Assembly: GCA_017440425.1 (NCBI GenBank)
Contig: JAFSHJ010000088.1
Location: 1-12,469 of the forward strand
Reading direction: 5' to 3'
From: Oscillospiraceae bacterium
GTDB taxonomy: Bacteria; Bacillota; Clostridia; Oscillospirales; Ruminococcaceae
DNA: 12,469 nucleotides
Made by a program: the position numbers and the translations under genes. Shown piece by piece: positions 1-9,200 of the stretch. Each line of letters begins with the position of its first letter. Within the stretch, counting starts at the first letter, position 1. A model generated the notes under the pieces. The model searched no databases. It was not told the DNA's origin and saw only the letters and a list, made by a program, of their open reading frames with translations.

Positions 1-2958
1 CTTGCACACAACGGTGTTTTCGCCCTCTGCAAACAGACCCTCGGTGTTGAACTTGTAGGGACTCCAGAGGCAAACACCTGCGGACTTGCCGTTTACAATA
101 AGCTCAACTGCATCGTGGGAATCCAGCGAAACGGCAACCGCCTGCTCCGCCTCTTCCTTGGTGAGGTTTGCTTTGAAGGTGTAGATGCCGTTGCCGTAAG
201 CACGGGGATGACCCTGCTCGTTGGCGGCAGATGCGATATAGCTTTCTCTCTTGACGCACATTCTGCCGTTTGCAACTTCAAATTCACCTCTGAACTGCAG
301 GAAAGGCACGAAGAAACGGGTATACCAATCCGGACCTTCGAAGACGAGGGTGAGACGGTTTTTGCCCTTTTTGAGCAGCTTTGCCACATCAAACTCAGCA
401 TCTCTCGGTCCCCACAGACGGCAGGAAGACCACTTATCGTCAATGCGCTCGCCGTTGAGCTCGCAGCGGAGCACATATGCATATTCTGCAATGAGACGAA
501 CCTTTTCGGGGATATATTCAACGTCGAAATCATAGACGAGGACGCCCCGTTTGCAGGGAACAAAGTTATCCGTGTGGAGCTCGCCTTCAGCATTGAGCTG
601 CTTGAAGCTGCTCTCTTCGGGCACGACAATGGCACCGCCCTCATAGTCGCAGGGGGCATATTTCCACTGTGCTGCAAGAATGTTGCCGTCTTCGGCCTCA
701 AAGCCGCACACTGGAGCAAGCTTGCGGAAGGCTGCCGTGTTGAGCTTGCTCTCTGTCTCAACGGAAGCATCGCCGTCGGTGACCAAAATGTAGAACTGAT
801 AGGGGGTGAACTCGATCTGAGCTCTGCCGCCGACCACCGTCATTTCGCAGGCCTTGCCGGTTGCGGGATCAAGCAGCTGCATTCCCTCTTTGTAGGCGAT
901 ATCCGCAGCTTTGTTTTCGCCGCTGTCGTTGCAGATAAACACCACCCGGGTGCCGTCTTCGGCTGCACGCAGCGCTGTGAGGATATCTCCGTTGTGGCGG
1001 ATATCAAGGGTGGTGTGTTTTCCGCCGACAGCCTCTTTCAGCTTTCTCTTGAAGTCTGCGTTGTTGCCGCGGCGCTGTTTCTCTCTCGGCTCGCTCATAA
1101 AGTATACGTTATCGGCGATGCAGCGGACCTCACCGCTTTCGGGGGTCTTTCCAAAGGGAGAAACCACCTTGCCCTCATCAACTGCGATCTGGGGAAGATC
1201 ATCCACGAAGATGACCTTGACACCCTCTGCACGCAGACGCTCCACCAGCTTGAACACGCTGCTTGTGGTGTCGCTTGCCTCGGGGATGATGATGGTATCG
1301 TATTCGCCGCCAAAGAGATAGGCGTGTCCGTTTTCAACGGTGACTTTATCTGCCATAGAATCGCTGAACATATCGTATTCCACGTTCAGCTCCAGCAGCA
1401 GATTCATGAGAGCAATGTAGACGATATCGTATTTTACAAAATCCTCGTTGGAACGGGGAGCTGTGAAGATGCTGACTCTGCCGTCATAACCTGTATATAC
1501 GCCGCTCATGGGGCACATGAGCAGAACGCGTCCCGCCATCTTTGTCTGTGCGGAGACATACTGAACACGGGCAAGATAATCGCCAAAGATATCAAAGCGG
1601 TCAAACATGGGGTTGCTGTAATCGAAGCTGGGTTTCCATGCTTTGCGCTGGTTGTCTCTGGAATAGTGGGAGCCCATATACTGAATCATGTTTGCACCGA
1701 GCAGCATAAGGCGGTTGGCAATGCGACGCATCTCATCAAAGCGGAGCTTATAGCTGCTGCCTGTCCAGGTCTCGCAGAGAGTGCGGTCTCTGTTGAAGAA
1801 ACGGGCGCAGGAGCCCAGAATTTTGCCTGCCATGTTGAAGTTTTCGTTGTTGATGTTTGTGCGGGAGAAGATGGAATCGATTCCGGGAACGTGCATCCAC
1901 TCCATAAGGTCGAAGATGTCGCCGGACTGATACATTTCACCTGCAACAAGAGTCTCTTCGCCGTCAAAATGACCCGTATAGAGCAGGTTTTCCTTATCGC
2001 ACCACTCATAAACCTGCTTGATGTGGGCATCACGCACTCTCTCGGTGAGCAGACGCCAATAGTGATAGCGCACCTGCTTCTCTTTGAGTGTGACGGGAAC
2101 GTCTATCAGTGCATAGAGCCAGGGAGACATATCGTAGCCGTAACGAGCTTTGAAGCGCTCGATAATTTCATCGTTCCAGGGAACACGGTATTCGCCCACA
2201 TCCTGGGGTGCGCCCACGCAAACCTCATCGGTAAACAGACCTTTTACCGTCTTGCCGAATTCCTCGCCCACTGCCTCTTTATATTTTTCGTGGGTGTAAT
2301 CGATAAACGCACGGATGGCATCCTCGCGCAGGGGGTCGATGTAGCCTTCCTGTGCGAAGGAGAACTTTGCGCCTCTGCATGCAGGCTGAACGTATTCCTG
2401 CAGATAGGAAGCCATTATATGCAGATTGACGTATTCGCAGCTCTCGTTTTTATAGCTGTAATAAAAGCCTTCTTCGGTTTTCTCCACAACAACCTTGTCG
2501 GTCACGTCTGTGCCCTCAACGCCTTTGGAGAAGGGATAGGTTATAAAAGCTTTTACAAGCTCTCCCTTGGCATACCTTTTTCTGATGTGATAACCGGGAT
2601 CCATAAAGGTTTTGGTGTCACGCATCACCTTTCCGCGGACATCGGGACGGTCACGGAGCAGCTTGCCGCCTGCAAGACCGGACGGGAACTCATATTCATC
2701 GTATATCCAGAATGAAAGTCCGAGGCGCTTTGCCTCTTTGACTGTATATTTTACAATCTCAAAATAGTGTTCGCTGAGATAATCCTCTTCAAAGCCGACG
2801 ACTGGATTGACAAAGAAATCGATTATTCCTTTGTTTTTAAAGGATTCCAGCTGTTTGGTTATCTCATCTTCAGTCAAAACGTCGCTCCAGTGCCACATTG
2901 TCACGGGGCGGTAATCGAGATGCGGAGTAATAAATCCATCCATTAATTTGCTGCTCAT
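1..2958 (-). CDS. GH106-like glycosyl hydrolase, divergent third paralogue (C-terminus cut by window edge)
   Basis: The minus-strand frame stays open from ATG at 2958 to the window edge: 986 residues with no stop. It begins MSSKLMDGFITPHLDYRPV, then a TMWHW motif. By comparison with the two upstream paralogues about 40-50 C-terminal residues are missing. Visible blocks are WIYDEYEFPSGLAGG near residue 100, FTDE with E245, TGHFDGEE with E334, and CETWTGS with E396; these acidic residues line up with the other two genes and are catalytic candidates. Two beta-sandwich, sugar-binding-like segments follow, marked by ELNGE near 830 and VNGKSAG near 957. The layout (TIM-barrel-like N-terminus, middle domain, C-terminal jelly rolls) suggests a GH106/alpha-L-rhamnosidase-like enzyme, but the substrate is unknown. 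No signal peptide is seen, so it is probably cytoplasmic. AGGAG (2969-2973) lies 10 nt upstream of the ATG. It is clearly more diverged than the other two: it lacks the cysteines of their DEC..SG.CGG motif. A GH2 or GH42-type assignment is the main alternative. Confidence 0.8.
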   Translation of the reverse strand, partial: MSSKLMDGFITPHLDYRPVTMWHWSDVLTEDEITKQLESFKNKGIIDFFVNPVVGFEEDYLSEHYFEIVKYTVKEAKRLGLSFWIYDEYEFPSGLAGGKLLRDRPDVRGKVMRDTKTFMDPGYHIRKRYAKGELVKAFITYPFSKGVEGTDVTDKVVVEKTEEGFYYSYKNESCEYVNLHIMASYLQEYVQPACRGAKFSFAQEGYIDPLREDAIRAFIDYTHEKYKEAVGEEFGKTVKGLFTDEVCVGAPQDVGEYRVPWNDEIIERFKARYGYDMSPWLYALIDVPVTLKEKQVRYHYWRLLTERVRDAHIKQVYEWCDKENLLYTGHFDGEETLVAGEMYQSGDIFDLMEWMHVPGIDSIFSRTNINNENFNMAGKILGSCARFFNRDRTLCETWTGSSYKLRFDEMRRIANRLMLLGANMIQYMGSHYSRDNQRKAWKPSFDYSNPMFDRFDIFGDYLARVQYVSAQTKMAGRVLLMCPMSGVYTGYDGRVSIFTAPRSNEDFVKYDIVYIALMNLLLELNVEYDMFSDSMADKVTVENGHAYLFGGEYDTIIIPEASDTTSSVFKLVERLRAEGVKVIFVDDLPQIAVDEGKVVSPFGKTPESGEVRCIADNVYFMSEPREKQRRGNNADFKRKLKEAVGGKHTTLDIRHNGDILTALRAAEDGTRVVFICNDSGENKAADIAYKEGMQLLDPATGKACEMTVVGGRAQIEFTPYQFYILVTDGDASVETESKLNTAAFRKLAPVCGFEAEDGNILAAQWKYAPCDYEGGAIVVPEESSFKQLNAEGELHTDNFVPCKRGVLVYDFDVEYIPEKVRLIAEYAYVLRCELNGERIDDKWSSCRLWGPRDAEFDVAKLLKKGKNRLTLVFEGPDWYTRFFVPFLQFRGEFEVANGRMCVKRESYIASAANEQGHPRAYGNGIYTFKANLTKEEAEQAVAVSLDSHDAVELIVNGKSAGVCLWSPYKFNTEGLFAEGENTVVCK

Positions 2959-2994
2959 AAAACCTTTTCTCCTTTTCTGCAAGGCAATATATTC

Positions 2995-3009
2995 GTCGGT
3001 GCGACCGAC
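2995..3009. promoter_or_regulatory. Candidate operator: perfect inverted repeat over the predicted start of transcription
   Basis: GTCGGT and ACCGAC form a perfect 6-bp inverted repeat around the 3-nt spacer GCG. It begins 3 bp downstream of the -10 hexamer of the gene 1-2958 promoter and would cover about -4 to +12. A palindrome here is where a repressor typically binds. No regulator gene is in the window. It could instead form a small hairpin in the leader RNA. Confidence 0.45.
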
Positions 3010-3012
3010 TTT

Positions 3013-3041
3013 AATATACACAAAAACAGCACGGATGTCAA
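3013..3041 (-). promoter_or_regulatory. Sigma-A-type promoter for the hydrolase gene at 1-2958
   Basis: On the minus strand TTGACA (3041-3036), a 17-nt spacer and TATATT (3018-3013) match the -35/-10 consensus at 6/6 and 5/6 with ideal spacing. Transcription should start near 3006, about 48 nt before the ATG. The -35 box lies within the stem-loop that appears to end the upstream gene, so terminator and promoter share DNA. Identified by inspection; there is no transcript evidence. Confidence 0.65.
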
Positions 3042-3054
3042 TAGATATCCGTGC
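3021..3054 (-). terminator. Rho-independent terminator of the hydrolase gene at 3074-6208
   Basis: Nineteen bases after the TAA on the minus strand, an 11-bp stem (GCACGGATATC against GACATCCGTGC, one A/C mismatch) closes a 4-nt loop at 3029-3054. The RNA then continues UGUUUUUG (3028-3021), a short U tract. Position and shape fit an intrinsic terminator for the upstream two-gene unit. The U tract is interrupted, so some read-through into the next gene is possible. Confidence 0.65.
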
Positions 3055-3073
3055 CGTTTAAAAGTTTATTTTG

Positions 3074-6000
3074 TTATGCTTTTACAATTGTGAGCTTGGG
3101 TGCGGAGAGCAGACCTGCATCTTTGATGCTTGCCTCATCCTTGAATTTGGAGAAGCCCTGAGACACCAGCTCAACCTCTTCAATCACCATTTCAGCTTCC
3201 ATTGTGGTGGTAAACTTGAGCTCGAGAATGTTTTCGCCCTGCTTGCACAGCTTGGTGATATCTGCAACGTAGGGTCTCCAGCAATATCTGCCTGCGGAAA
3301 CACCGTTGACGATGACCTCAACAACCTCTTTGGTGTCAATTTCAACGCTCACCTTTGCTGCAGCCTGCTCAAGATCGAAGGTGGTGCTGAAGGTGGAATC
3401 GCCGCTGTAATGACGCCAGCCCTGTGCGGTATATGTGCGGGGCTCGATCCTGCTGTCCAGAGCAACCATCTTGTATCCATCCAGCTTGAAGTTGCCGCGG
3501 ACGATGATGGAAGGCATTCCGTGAGGTCCGCCCCAACTCGGAACACGGCTGATGACCACAACTGTGTTGAGACCAACCTTTGCAAGGTCGGTGATATCTG
3601 CAACGGAGTCCTTGGGTCCGAACTCGTGAACTCTGCGGAAGCCGGTCACGCGCTTGCCGTTGAGCCATATCTCGCCGTCGCCCACAACTTCGTTAAACAT
3701 TTCCAGATAATCGGGCAGGTCTGCAATTTCAAATCTGCCGAATGCTGCGTAACCGCCGCCGAATTCAATGCCCTTGCCTGCAGGGAATTCGCCGGTGGCA
3801 AACTGAACGCTGGCAGTTTCTGCTCTCTTCAGCAGTTCTTCATCCAACTTGCCGCAAGGCTCTGCAAGCTCGAGGAACTTCATCTTGACAGGCAGCATAT
3901 TATAGCGCTCGGTGGTAAAGTTCCAGTTTTTGTCAAGAACAACTGTGGTGCTCTCGCCTGCTGCATTGTTTTTCTCTTCGGCTTTTTCAAGACCCTCAAC
4001 GGTCACGCCCTCTGCTGTGAGCAGGATGATGGGCATATCGTGAGGAGCAACCTCCAGAGTGACGATGCCGTCTTCTGCGGTGAGGTCGGCAATGGTCGTA
4101 CCCTCTATGACAGAGAGCTTGTCGCTGCTGTTTATGCGGAGCTTAACTGTCTTTGTCTCGTTGGTGTCGTTGAAGATGAGACCGCAGTTGAGTCCCTCTG
4201 CTTTTCTTCGGGAGACTGTTACGCCCACGGGTACATCCACAGCTTCGATGATGTCTGTTGTGCTGCCCGCTCTGACAAATGCGGACATCTCATCACGGAA
4301 CTGCTCTTTGGGGATCTTATTCATATCGCCCCAGCGGACGAGCATGATGTTGCCCTCATACATTGTTCCGTAGTCCTGCTCGTTGGTGGTGAAGAAGTTT
4401 TTGCCCTCTTCGGAAAGTCCGCAGATCTCTGCAAAATTATATTTCTTGCTTGTGTCTGCTGCCATTGCAGGGAATCTGCCAACGAACACAAGGCGACCGC
4501 CCTGTTTTGCAAATTCCGCAAGCTTATCAAGAGTTGCCTGGTCGGAGTGTGTTACGTAGGGAACAACCAGAGTATCGTAGGTGTAGCCGCGAAGCTTGAT
4601 CTTGCCGTCCTCCACCTGAACATCGGAGATGATGGATTCGAAGAGCATATCGTGCTCAACACTTCTCTTCTGCAGGGCAAGGCCGCACTCTCTCCAGGTG
4701 CAGTCCAGCTTGGATCCGCTTCGTGCTTTCTCCAAATTGGACCATGCATCTATCTGCGGAACCAATATCAAAGCGCTGCCCAGATGCATTGTCTTCTCCA
4801 TGAGGGAGGAGCGGACTGCGTTGTAATCGCTGAGCATATCGTAGTGTTTGAACAGCGGATTCTGGAAGCCGTGGCTGGGCGGATAACCAATGGGGAAGTT
4901 TTTGCGTCCCTCGTTGAGAGAGCTGAAGCCTGTCATATATATAGTATAGGTGACACCCAATGTCATCAGCTTGTTCATAATGCGTTTTGCATCTTCAAGG
5001 GTGAGGTCCCAGCCGCTGCCGGAGAAGGTCTCGCACATTGTGCGCTTTTTGCCCGCAAATTTTGCAACGGATGCAAGCAGCTTGGTCTCCCAGCCCCATA
5101 CATCCCAATCAACGTAGATTTTGGAGAGGATGTTGTCTACTCCGGGAACATCAAAGCGGGAAAGTGTCTCGTAGAAATCGCCGAACTGATAGGTCTGATA
5201 TTCCAGAACGCCCTCACCGCTCATGTGGCCTGTGAGCTTGAGGTTGTTTTTGCGGCACCATTCCACATACTGGTCCAGGAAGGATTTGCAGAACTGCTTT
5301 GTGCAGGTTCTGTGGAAATCGTAACGCACTTTAATGTCCTCGTCGGTATCGAAAAGTCCTGTGAGTGCAATGAAGTGGTCGCGCAGGTGATATCCGTTTT
5401 CCTTATAGAACACATCTTCAAGCACTGCTGAATAGGTACGGCTGTTTTTTCCGCACCAGTCGCCCATGGGTGTCTCGTCGGTGAAGATGTGCTGAATGAG
5501 TGTGCCGAACTTATCGCCCAATATCTTGCGGTATTTTTCGTGGTTCATCTCAAAATATTTACGGAAGGTATCGGGGTTGAGGGAATCTATAAATCCGGGT
5601 TTGTTGGCAGCGTCAGCACGCCAATAGTTGGTGGCGCTGAAGCCCTCGATGTATTTTTTGGTGAATACCCAAACAGTTGCGGATGCGCAGTTGTCGTTCT
5701 TCCAGAACACACGGCCGCCCTCTTTATCGCCAAACACCTCGATACGAACCTGATCGGTGATATCCTCTCTGTGGTTGAGCTTGTCGCTGTATCTTGCCTG
5801 AACAGCCAGCACTTCGCCCTTGAACCACTGCTCCATGTAGCAGCCTGCCATTACGTTTGCGGTTTCCCAAAAGAGCATGGACATTCTGTTTTCGGGATAC
5901 TTTTCCATAAGCTGACCGCCGCAGGAACCGGATGCCCAGCCGCACTCATCGTAGATGGAATAGTGTATGCCAAGGCTTTCCGCTGTGTCTGCAGCCAGTT

Positions 6001-6208
6001 TGATCTGCTTCAAAAATCCTTCGGACATATAGGGGTCGCCCTCCCATGTCCAGCCGGGGTGGATATAGAATTCCTCTATGCCGGCATCTTTGAAGGCTTT
6101 TATCTGGTAGACGATCTCTTCATCATCCAGCTTGTCCATCCAGCCCCACATAACTGCAGGACGTTCGCCCAAAGTATTTTTGGACAAAATATACTTTTTG
6201 TTTTCCAT
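3074..6208 (-). CDS. GH106-like glycosyl hydrolase, second paralogue (1044 aa, cytoplasmic)
   Basis: A large intracellular glycosidase by family likeness. Residues 1 to about 430 look like a TIM-barrel-type catalytic region: GERPAVMWGW at 14-23, YDECGWASGSCGG near 90-105, FTDETP with E245, TGHMSGE with E332, and CETFSGSGW with E393. A middle alpha/beta segment around 455-575 contains YDTLVVPY and KQGGRLVFVGRFP. Two jelly-roll segments follow, marked by EIWLNGK near 848 and GWRHYSGD (about 929) with VNGVSAG (about 966). Which glutamates are the acid and base cannot be told from this view. About 69 of the first 108 residues match the paralogue at 6247-9378. ATG 6208 is chosen because GAGGT lies 7 nt upstream and because it aligns the N-terminus and E245, E332 and E393 exactly with that paralogue; ATG 6232, 24 nt further upstream, has no such site. 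The gene sits 38 nt after the preceding stop with no terminator between, so the two are probably co-transcribed. No signal peptide or membrane segment is seen. The exact GH family and substrate remain uncertain. Confidence 0.88.
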   Translation of the reverse strand: MENKKYILSKNTLGERPAVMWGWMDKLDDEEIVYQIKAFKDAGIEEFYIHPGWTWEGDPYMSEGFLKQIKLAADTAESLGIHYSIYDECGWASGSCGGQLMEKYPENRMSMLFWETANVMAGCYMEQWFKGEVLAVQARYSDKLNHREDITDQVRIEVFGDKEGGRVFWKNDNCASATVWVFTKKYIEGFSATNYWRADAANKPGFIDSLNPDTFRKYFEMNHEKYRKILGDKFGTLIQHIFTDETPMGDWCGKNSRTYSAVLEDVFYKENGYHLRDHFIALTGLFDTDEDIKVRYDFHRTCTKQFCKSFLDQYVEWCRKNNLKLTGHMSGEGVLEYQTYQFGDFYETLSRFDVPGVDNILSKIYVDWDVWGWETKLLASVAKFAGKKRTMCETFSGSGWDLTLEDAKRIMNKLMTLGVTYTIYMTGFSSLNEGRKNFPIGYPPSHGFQNPLFKHYDMLSDYNAVRSSLMEKTMHLGSALILVPQIDAWSNLEKARSGSKLDCTWRECGLALQKRSVEHDMLFESIISDVQVEDGKIKLRGYTYDTLVVPYVTHSDQATLDKLAEFAKQGGRLVFVGRFPAMAADTSKKYNFAEICGLSEEGKNFFTTNEQDYGTMYEGNIMLVRWGDMNKIPKEQFRDEMSAFVRAGSTTDIIEAVDVPVGVTVSRRKAEGLNCGLIFNDTNETKTVKLRINSSDKLSVIEGTTIADLTAEDGIVTLEVAPHDMPIILLTAEGVTVEGLEKAEEKNNAAGESTTVVLDKNWNFTTERYNMLPVKMKFLELAEPCGKLDEELLKRAETASVQFATGEFPAGKGIEFGGGYAAFGRFEIADLPDYLEMFNEVVGDGEIWLNGKRVTGFRRVHEFGPKDSVADITDLAKVGLNTVVVISRVPSWGGPHGMPSIIVRGNFKLDGYKMVALDSRIEPRTYTAQGWRHYSGDSTFSTTFDLEQAAAKVSVEIDTKEVVEVIVNGVSAGRYCWRPYVADITKLCKQGENILELKFTTTMEAEMVIEEVELVSQGFSKFKDEASIKDAGLLSAPKLTIVKA

Positions 6209-6215
6209 TTTATTT

Positions 6216-6220
6216 ACCTC
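6216..6220 (-). promoter_or_regulatory. Ribosome binding site that decides the start at 6208
   Basis: GAGGT on the minus strand ends 7 nt before ATG 6208, within GAGGTAAATAAAATG. The alternative in-frame ATG at 6232 is preceded by TAATTTGCCTG, with no Shine-Dalgarno-like bases. This supports a 1044-residue protein over a 1052-residue one. Confidence 0.7.
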
Positions 6221-6246
6221 AATTAATGCCATCAGGCAAATTATTG

Positions 6247-9200
6247 TTAAAGAGTTACTGTAAGCGTGGGTTCGCCGGTGATGCCAGCGTTTTTGATTTT
6301 TGCCTCGCCCAGATATTCGGAGAAGCTCTGTGCCAGCAGAACCGCCTCCTCCAGCACCATTGTGGGCTCATAGGTGGAGCTCACCTTGAACTCGATGATG
6401 TTCTCGCCCTGTTTGCAAAGTTTGGTGATATCTGCAAGATAGGGTTTCCAATAATATGTGCCTGCGGAAACACCGTTGACAATGACCTCTACCACCTCTT
6501 TGACGGGGACTTCAACAGTAACTTTTGCGAAATCGGCGGTATCGAGGGTGAAGGTAGTGCGGTAGGTGGAATCGCCGCTGTAATAGCGCCAGCCCTGAGC
6601 GGTGTAGATGGAGGGCTTGATCTTATCTGTGAGCGCAACAATATCATTGCCGTCAACACAGAAGTTTCCTCTCACCATGACGGAGGGCATTCCGTGTGGA
6701 CCCCTCCATTTGGGCAGACGGCTGATGACGATGACCACGTTTGTGCCTTTTTTGATGTAAGGAGTGATCTCTGCAACAGAATCCTTAGGTCCTACCTCAT
6801 GTACCTTCCAGAAGCCGCTGACGAGGTTTCCGTTAACCCAAATTTCGCCGTCGTCCACAACCTCGTTGAAGAGTTCGGTGTATGAGGGAACTTCTTCCAC
6901 CTCAAAGCGGGCATAGGCAGCATATCCGCCGCCGAATTCAAGTCCCAGCTTGGGCGGGAACTCATAGGTGGCATAGGGAACGTCTGCGGTCTCTGCCATC
7001 TTCTGCAGCTCCTCATCGAGGGTGCGGCAGGGGGTTCTGTTGGCAAGATATTTCAGCTTGAGGGGCAATACGTTGTATTTTTCGGTGGTAAATGTCCACT
7101 CATTATCAAGGGGGATGACCTTGCTCTCACCGTTGACAACGGGCTCTTCCTCTGCCATCTCCAGACCGTCGATCTCAACGCCCTCTTTGGTGAGCATGAG
7201 GATGGGCATTTCGTGGGCGGGAATTGTGAGGGTGAGAGTACCGTTTTCTGCGGTGACGTTTTTCAGCTTCATTCCGTCCAGCATGGTGATCTTGTCATTG
7301 CTGTTTATGCGGAGTGTCACGGTTCTTGTCTCGTCGCTGTCGTTGCAGACCAATGCACAATAGAGACCCTCTGCCTCTCTTCTGGAGAGGATGACATCTA
7401 TGGGCAGATCGTCGCACTCAATTATCTCTTCTGCGCTGCCTGCCTTGACAAAGCTGCTCAGGTCGCTCCAGAACTGCTCTTTGGGGAAGAGACCCTCTTC
7501 ACCGAAACGGATGAGCTGAACGTTGCCCTCTTCTCTTACGCCGTAAGTCTGAAGGTCGGTCTCAAAGAAGTTTTTGCCCTCTTCGGAGAGTCCGCAAATC
7601 TTGGTGAAATCGTATTTTTTGGAGGTATCTGCTGCAACTGTGGGGAATTTCTCTGCAAAGACGATTCGACCGCCCTGCTTTGCAAACTCTTCCAGCATAT
7701 CAAGTGTTGCCTGATCGGAAACTCTGGTGTAGGGCACAACGATGCTGTCGTATTCGTAGCCCTTTACGATGAGCTTGCCGTTTTTGACCTCGGTCTCCTT
7801 GGCAAGTGTCTCGAAGAACATATCGTATTCAATGCTGTGTTTTTGGAGTGCAATGACGCATTTTCTCCAGCCGTTGTTCAGCTTGCCTCCGCCGCCCTGG
7901 AACAGGTGTACCCAGCCCTCAACGTGGGGCAGCAGCACGAGAGAAGTTCCTCTAGGCTTGGTTTGGGTGACCAGCGAGGAGCGGATGGCGACGTAATCTG
8001 TGAGAGCGGGATAGTGTTTAAACAGCGGGTTGTTGTAGCCGTGGCTGGGGGGATATACCATAGGCAGAATTTTACGTCCCTCATTGAAGGAATAGGCGGC
8101 GGTCATATAGATTATATATGTAATGCCCTTTGCCATCAGCTTGTTTATGACACGTTTGGAATCTTCCAGAGTGAGATCCCAGCCGCTGCCGGAGAAGGTC
8201 TCGCACATTGTTTTGTCTTTGCCACTGAATTTTGCAACGGATGCAACCATTCTTGCTTCAATGCCGTAATAATCTTTATCCACCACCATTTTGGAGAGGA
8301 TGCTGTCCATTCCGGGGATATCGAACTTGGCAAGTGCCTCGTAGAAATCGCCCATGTGTACGGAATGGTGATAGAGTGTCTCCTCACCGCTCAGGTGTCC
8401 GGTGAGCAGCAGGTTGTTCTCGTGGCACCAATCGGAATACTGTCCCAGATAGGATTCCAGGAAAAGTCTGGTGAGGGTTTTGTGGTAATCGTAACGCACC
8501 TTAAGGTCTTCATCTGTGTCGTACTCTTCGGTGAGGGCGATAAGGTTATCACGGACGCTGTAGCCGTGATCCTTGAAGAACTCCTCCTCCATTATAGCGG
8601 AGAAGGGGCGCATTGTGTTGTCTCCTCGGGCACCGAGCGGTGTCTCGTCGGTAAAGAGGCGGCGGATGTGTGTGCCGAATTTATCGCCCAGTCTTGCCTT
8701 ATATTTCTCGTTGTTCATCTCAAAGAATTTACGCACCGCCGCAGGATTGAGGGTGTCGGTGAAGCCTTTGACAAAGGTTGCATCGGAACGCCACTGGCAG
8801 GCTGCAGCAAGTCCGTCCATATAGTCTTTGCAGAACACCCACATTATTGCGGAGCAGCAGTTGTCGTTGGTCCAAATGACACGTCCGCCCTCGTTGTTGC
8901 CGAAAACTTCTATTTTAACCTTATCGGTGATATCTTCGCGCTGTCTTGCCTTGTCCGCATACTGCACCTGCACGCCCAGCACTTCTCCGCGGTACCATAT
9001 CTCGGCAGGTCCGCCGGAAACGACCGCCTGCTTAAACCAGCGCATAATGCGCATGCGGTATTCGGGATACTGCTCTATCAACTGACCGCCGCAGACACCG
9101 GAGGACCAGGCACATTCGTCGTAGACAGAATAGTGCATCCCCAGCTTTTCAGCGGTTTCGCTGGCAAGCTGAATTTTATCCATAAACTGCTCGGACATAT

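Noticed and set aside
115..2715. An 866-codon plus-strand open frame, and similar ones at 3071-5431, 5489-6226, 7213-9498 and 10281-11198
   Set aside because: Each lies opposite a clear minus-strand gene in codon register, its translation is low-complexity with no recognisable domain, and codon bias of the sense gene explains the lack of stops.
6209..6232. Upstream in-frame ATG at 6232 as start of the second hydrolase
   Set aside because: It has no ribosome binding site, and the eight extra residues have no counterpart in the paralogue, while ATG 6208 has GAGGT at 7 nt and aligns exactly.
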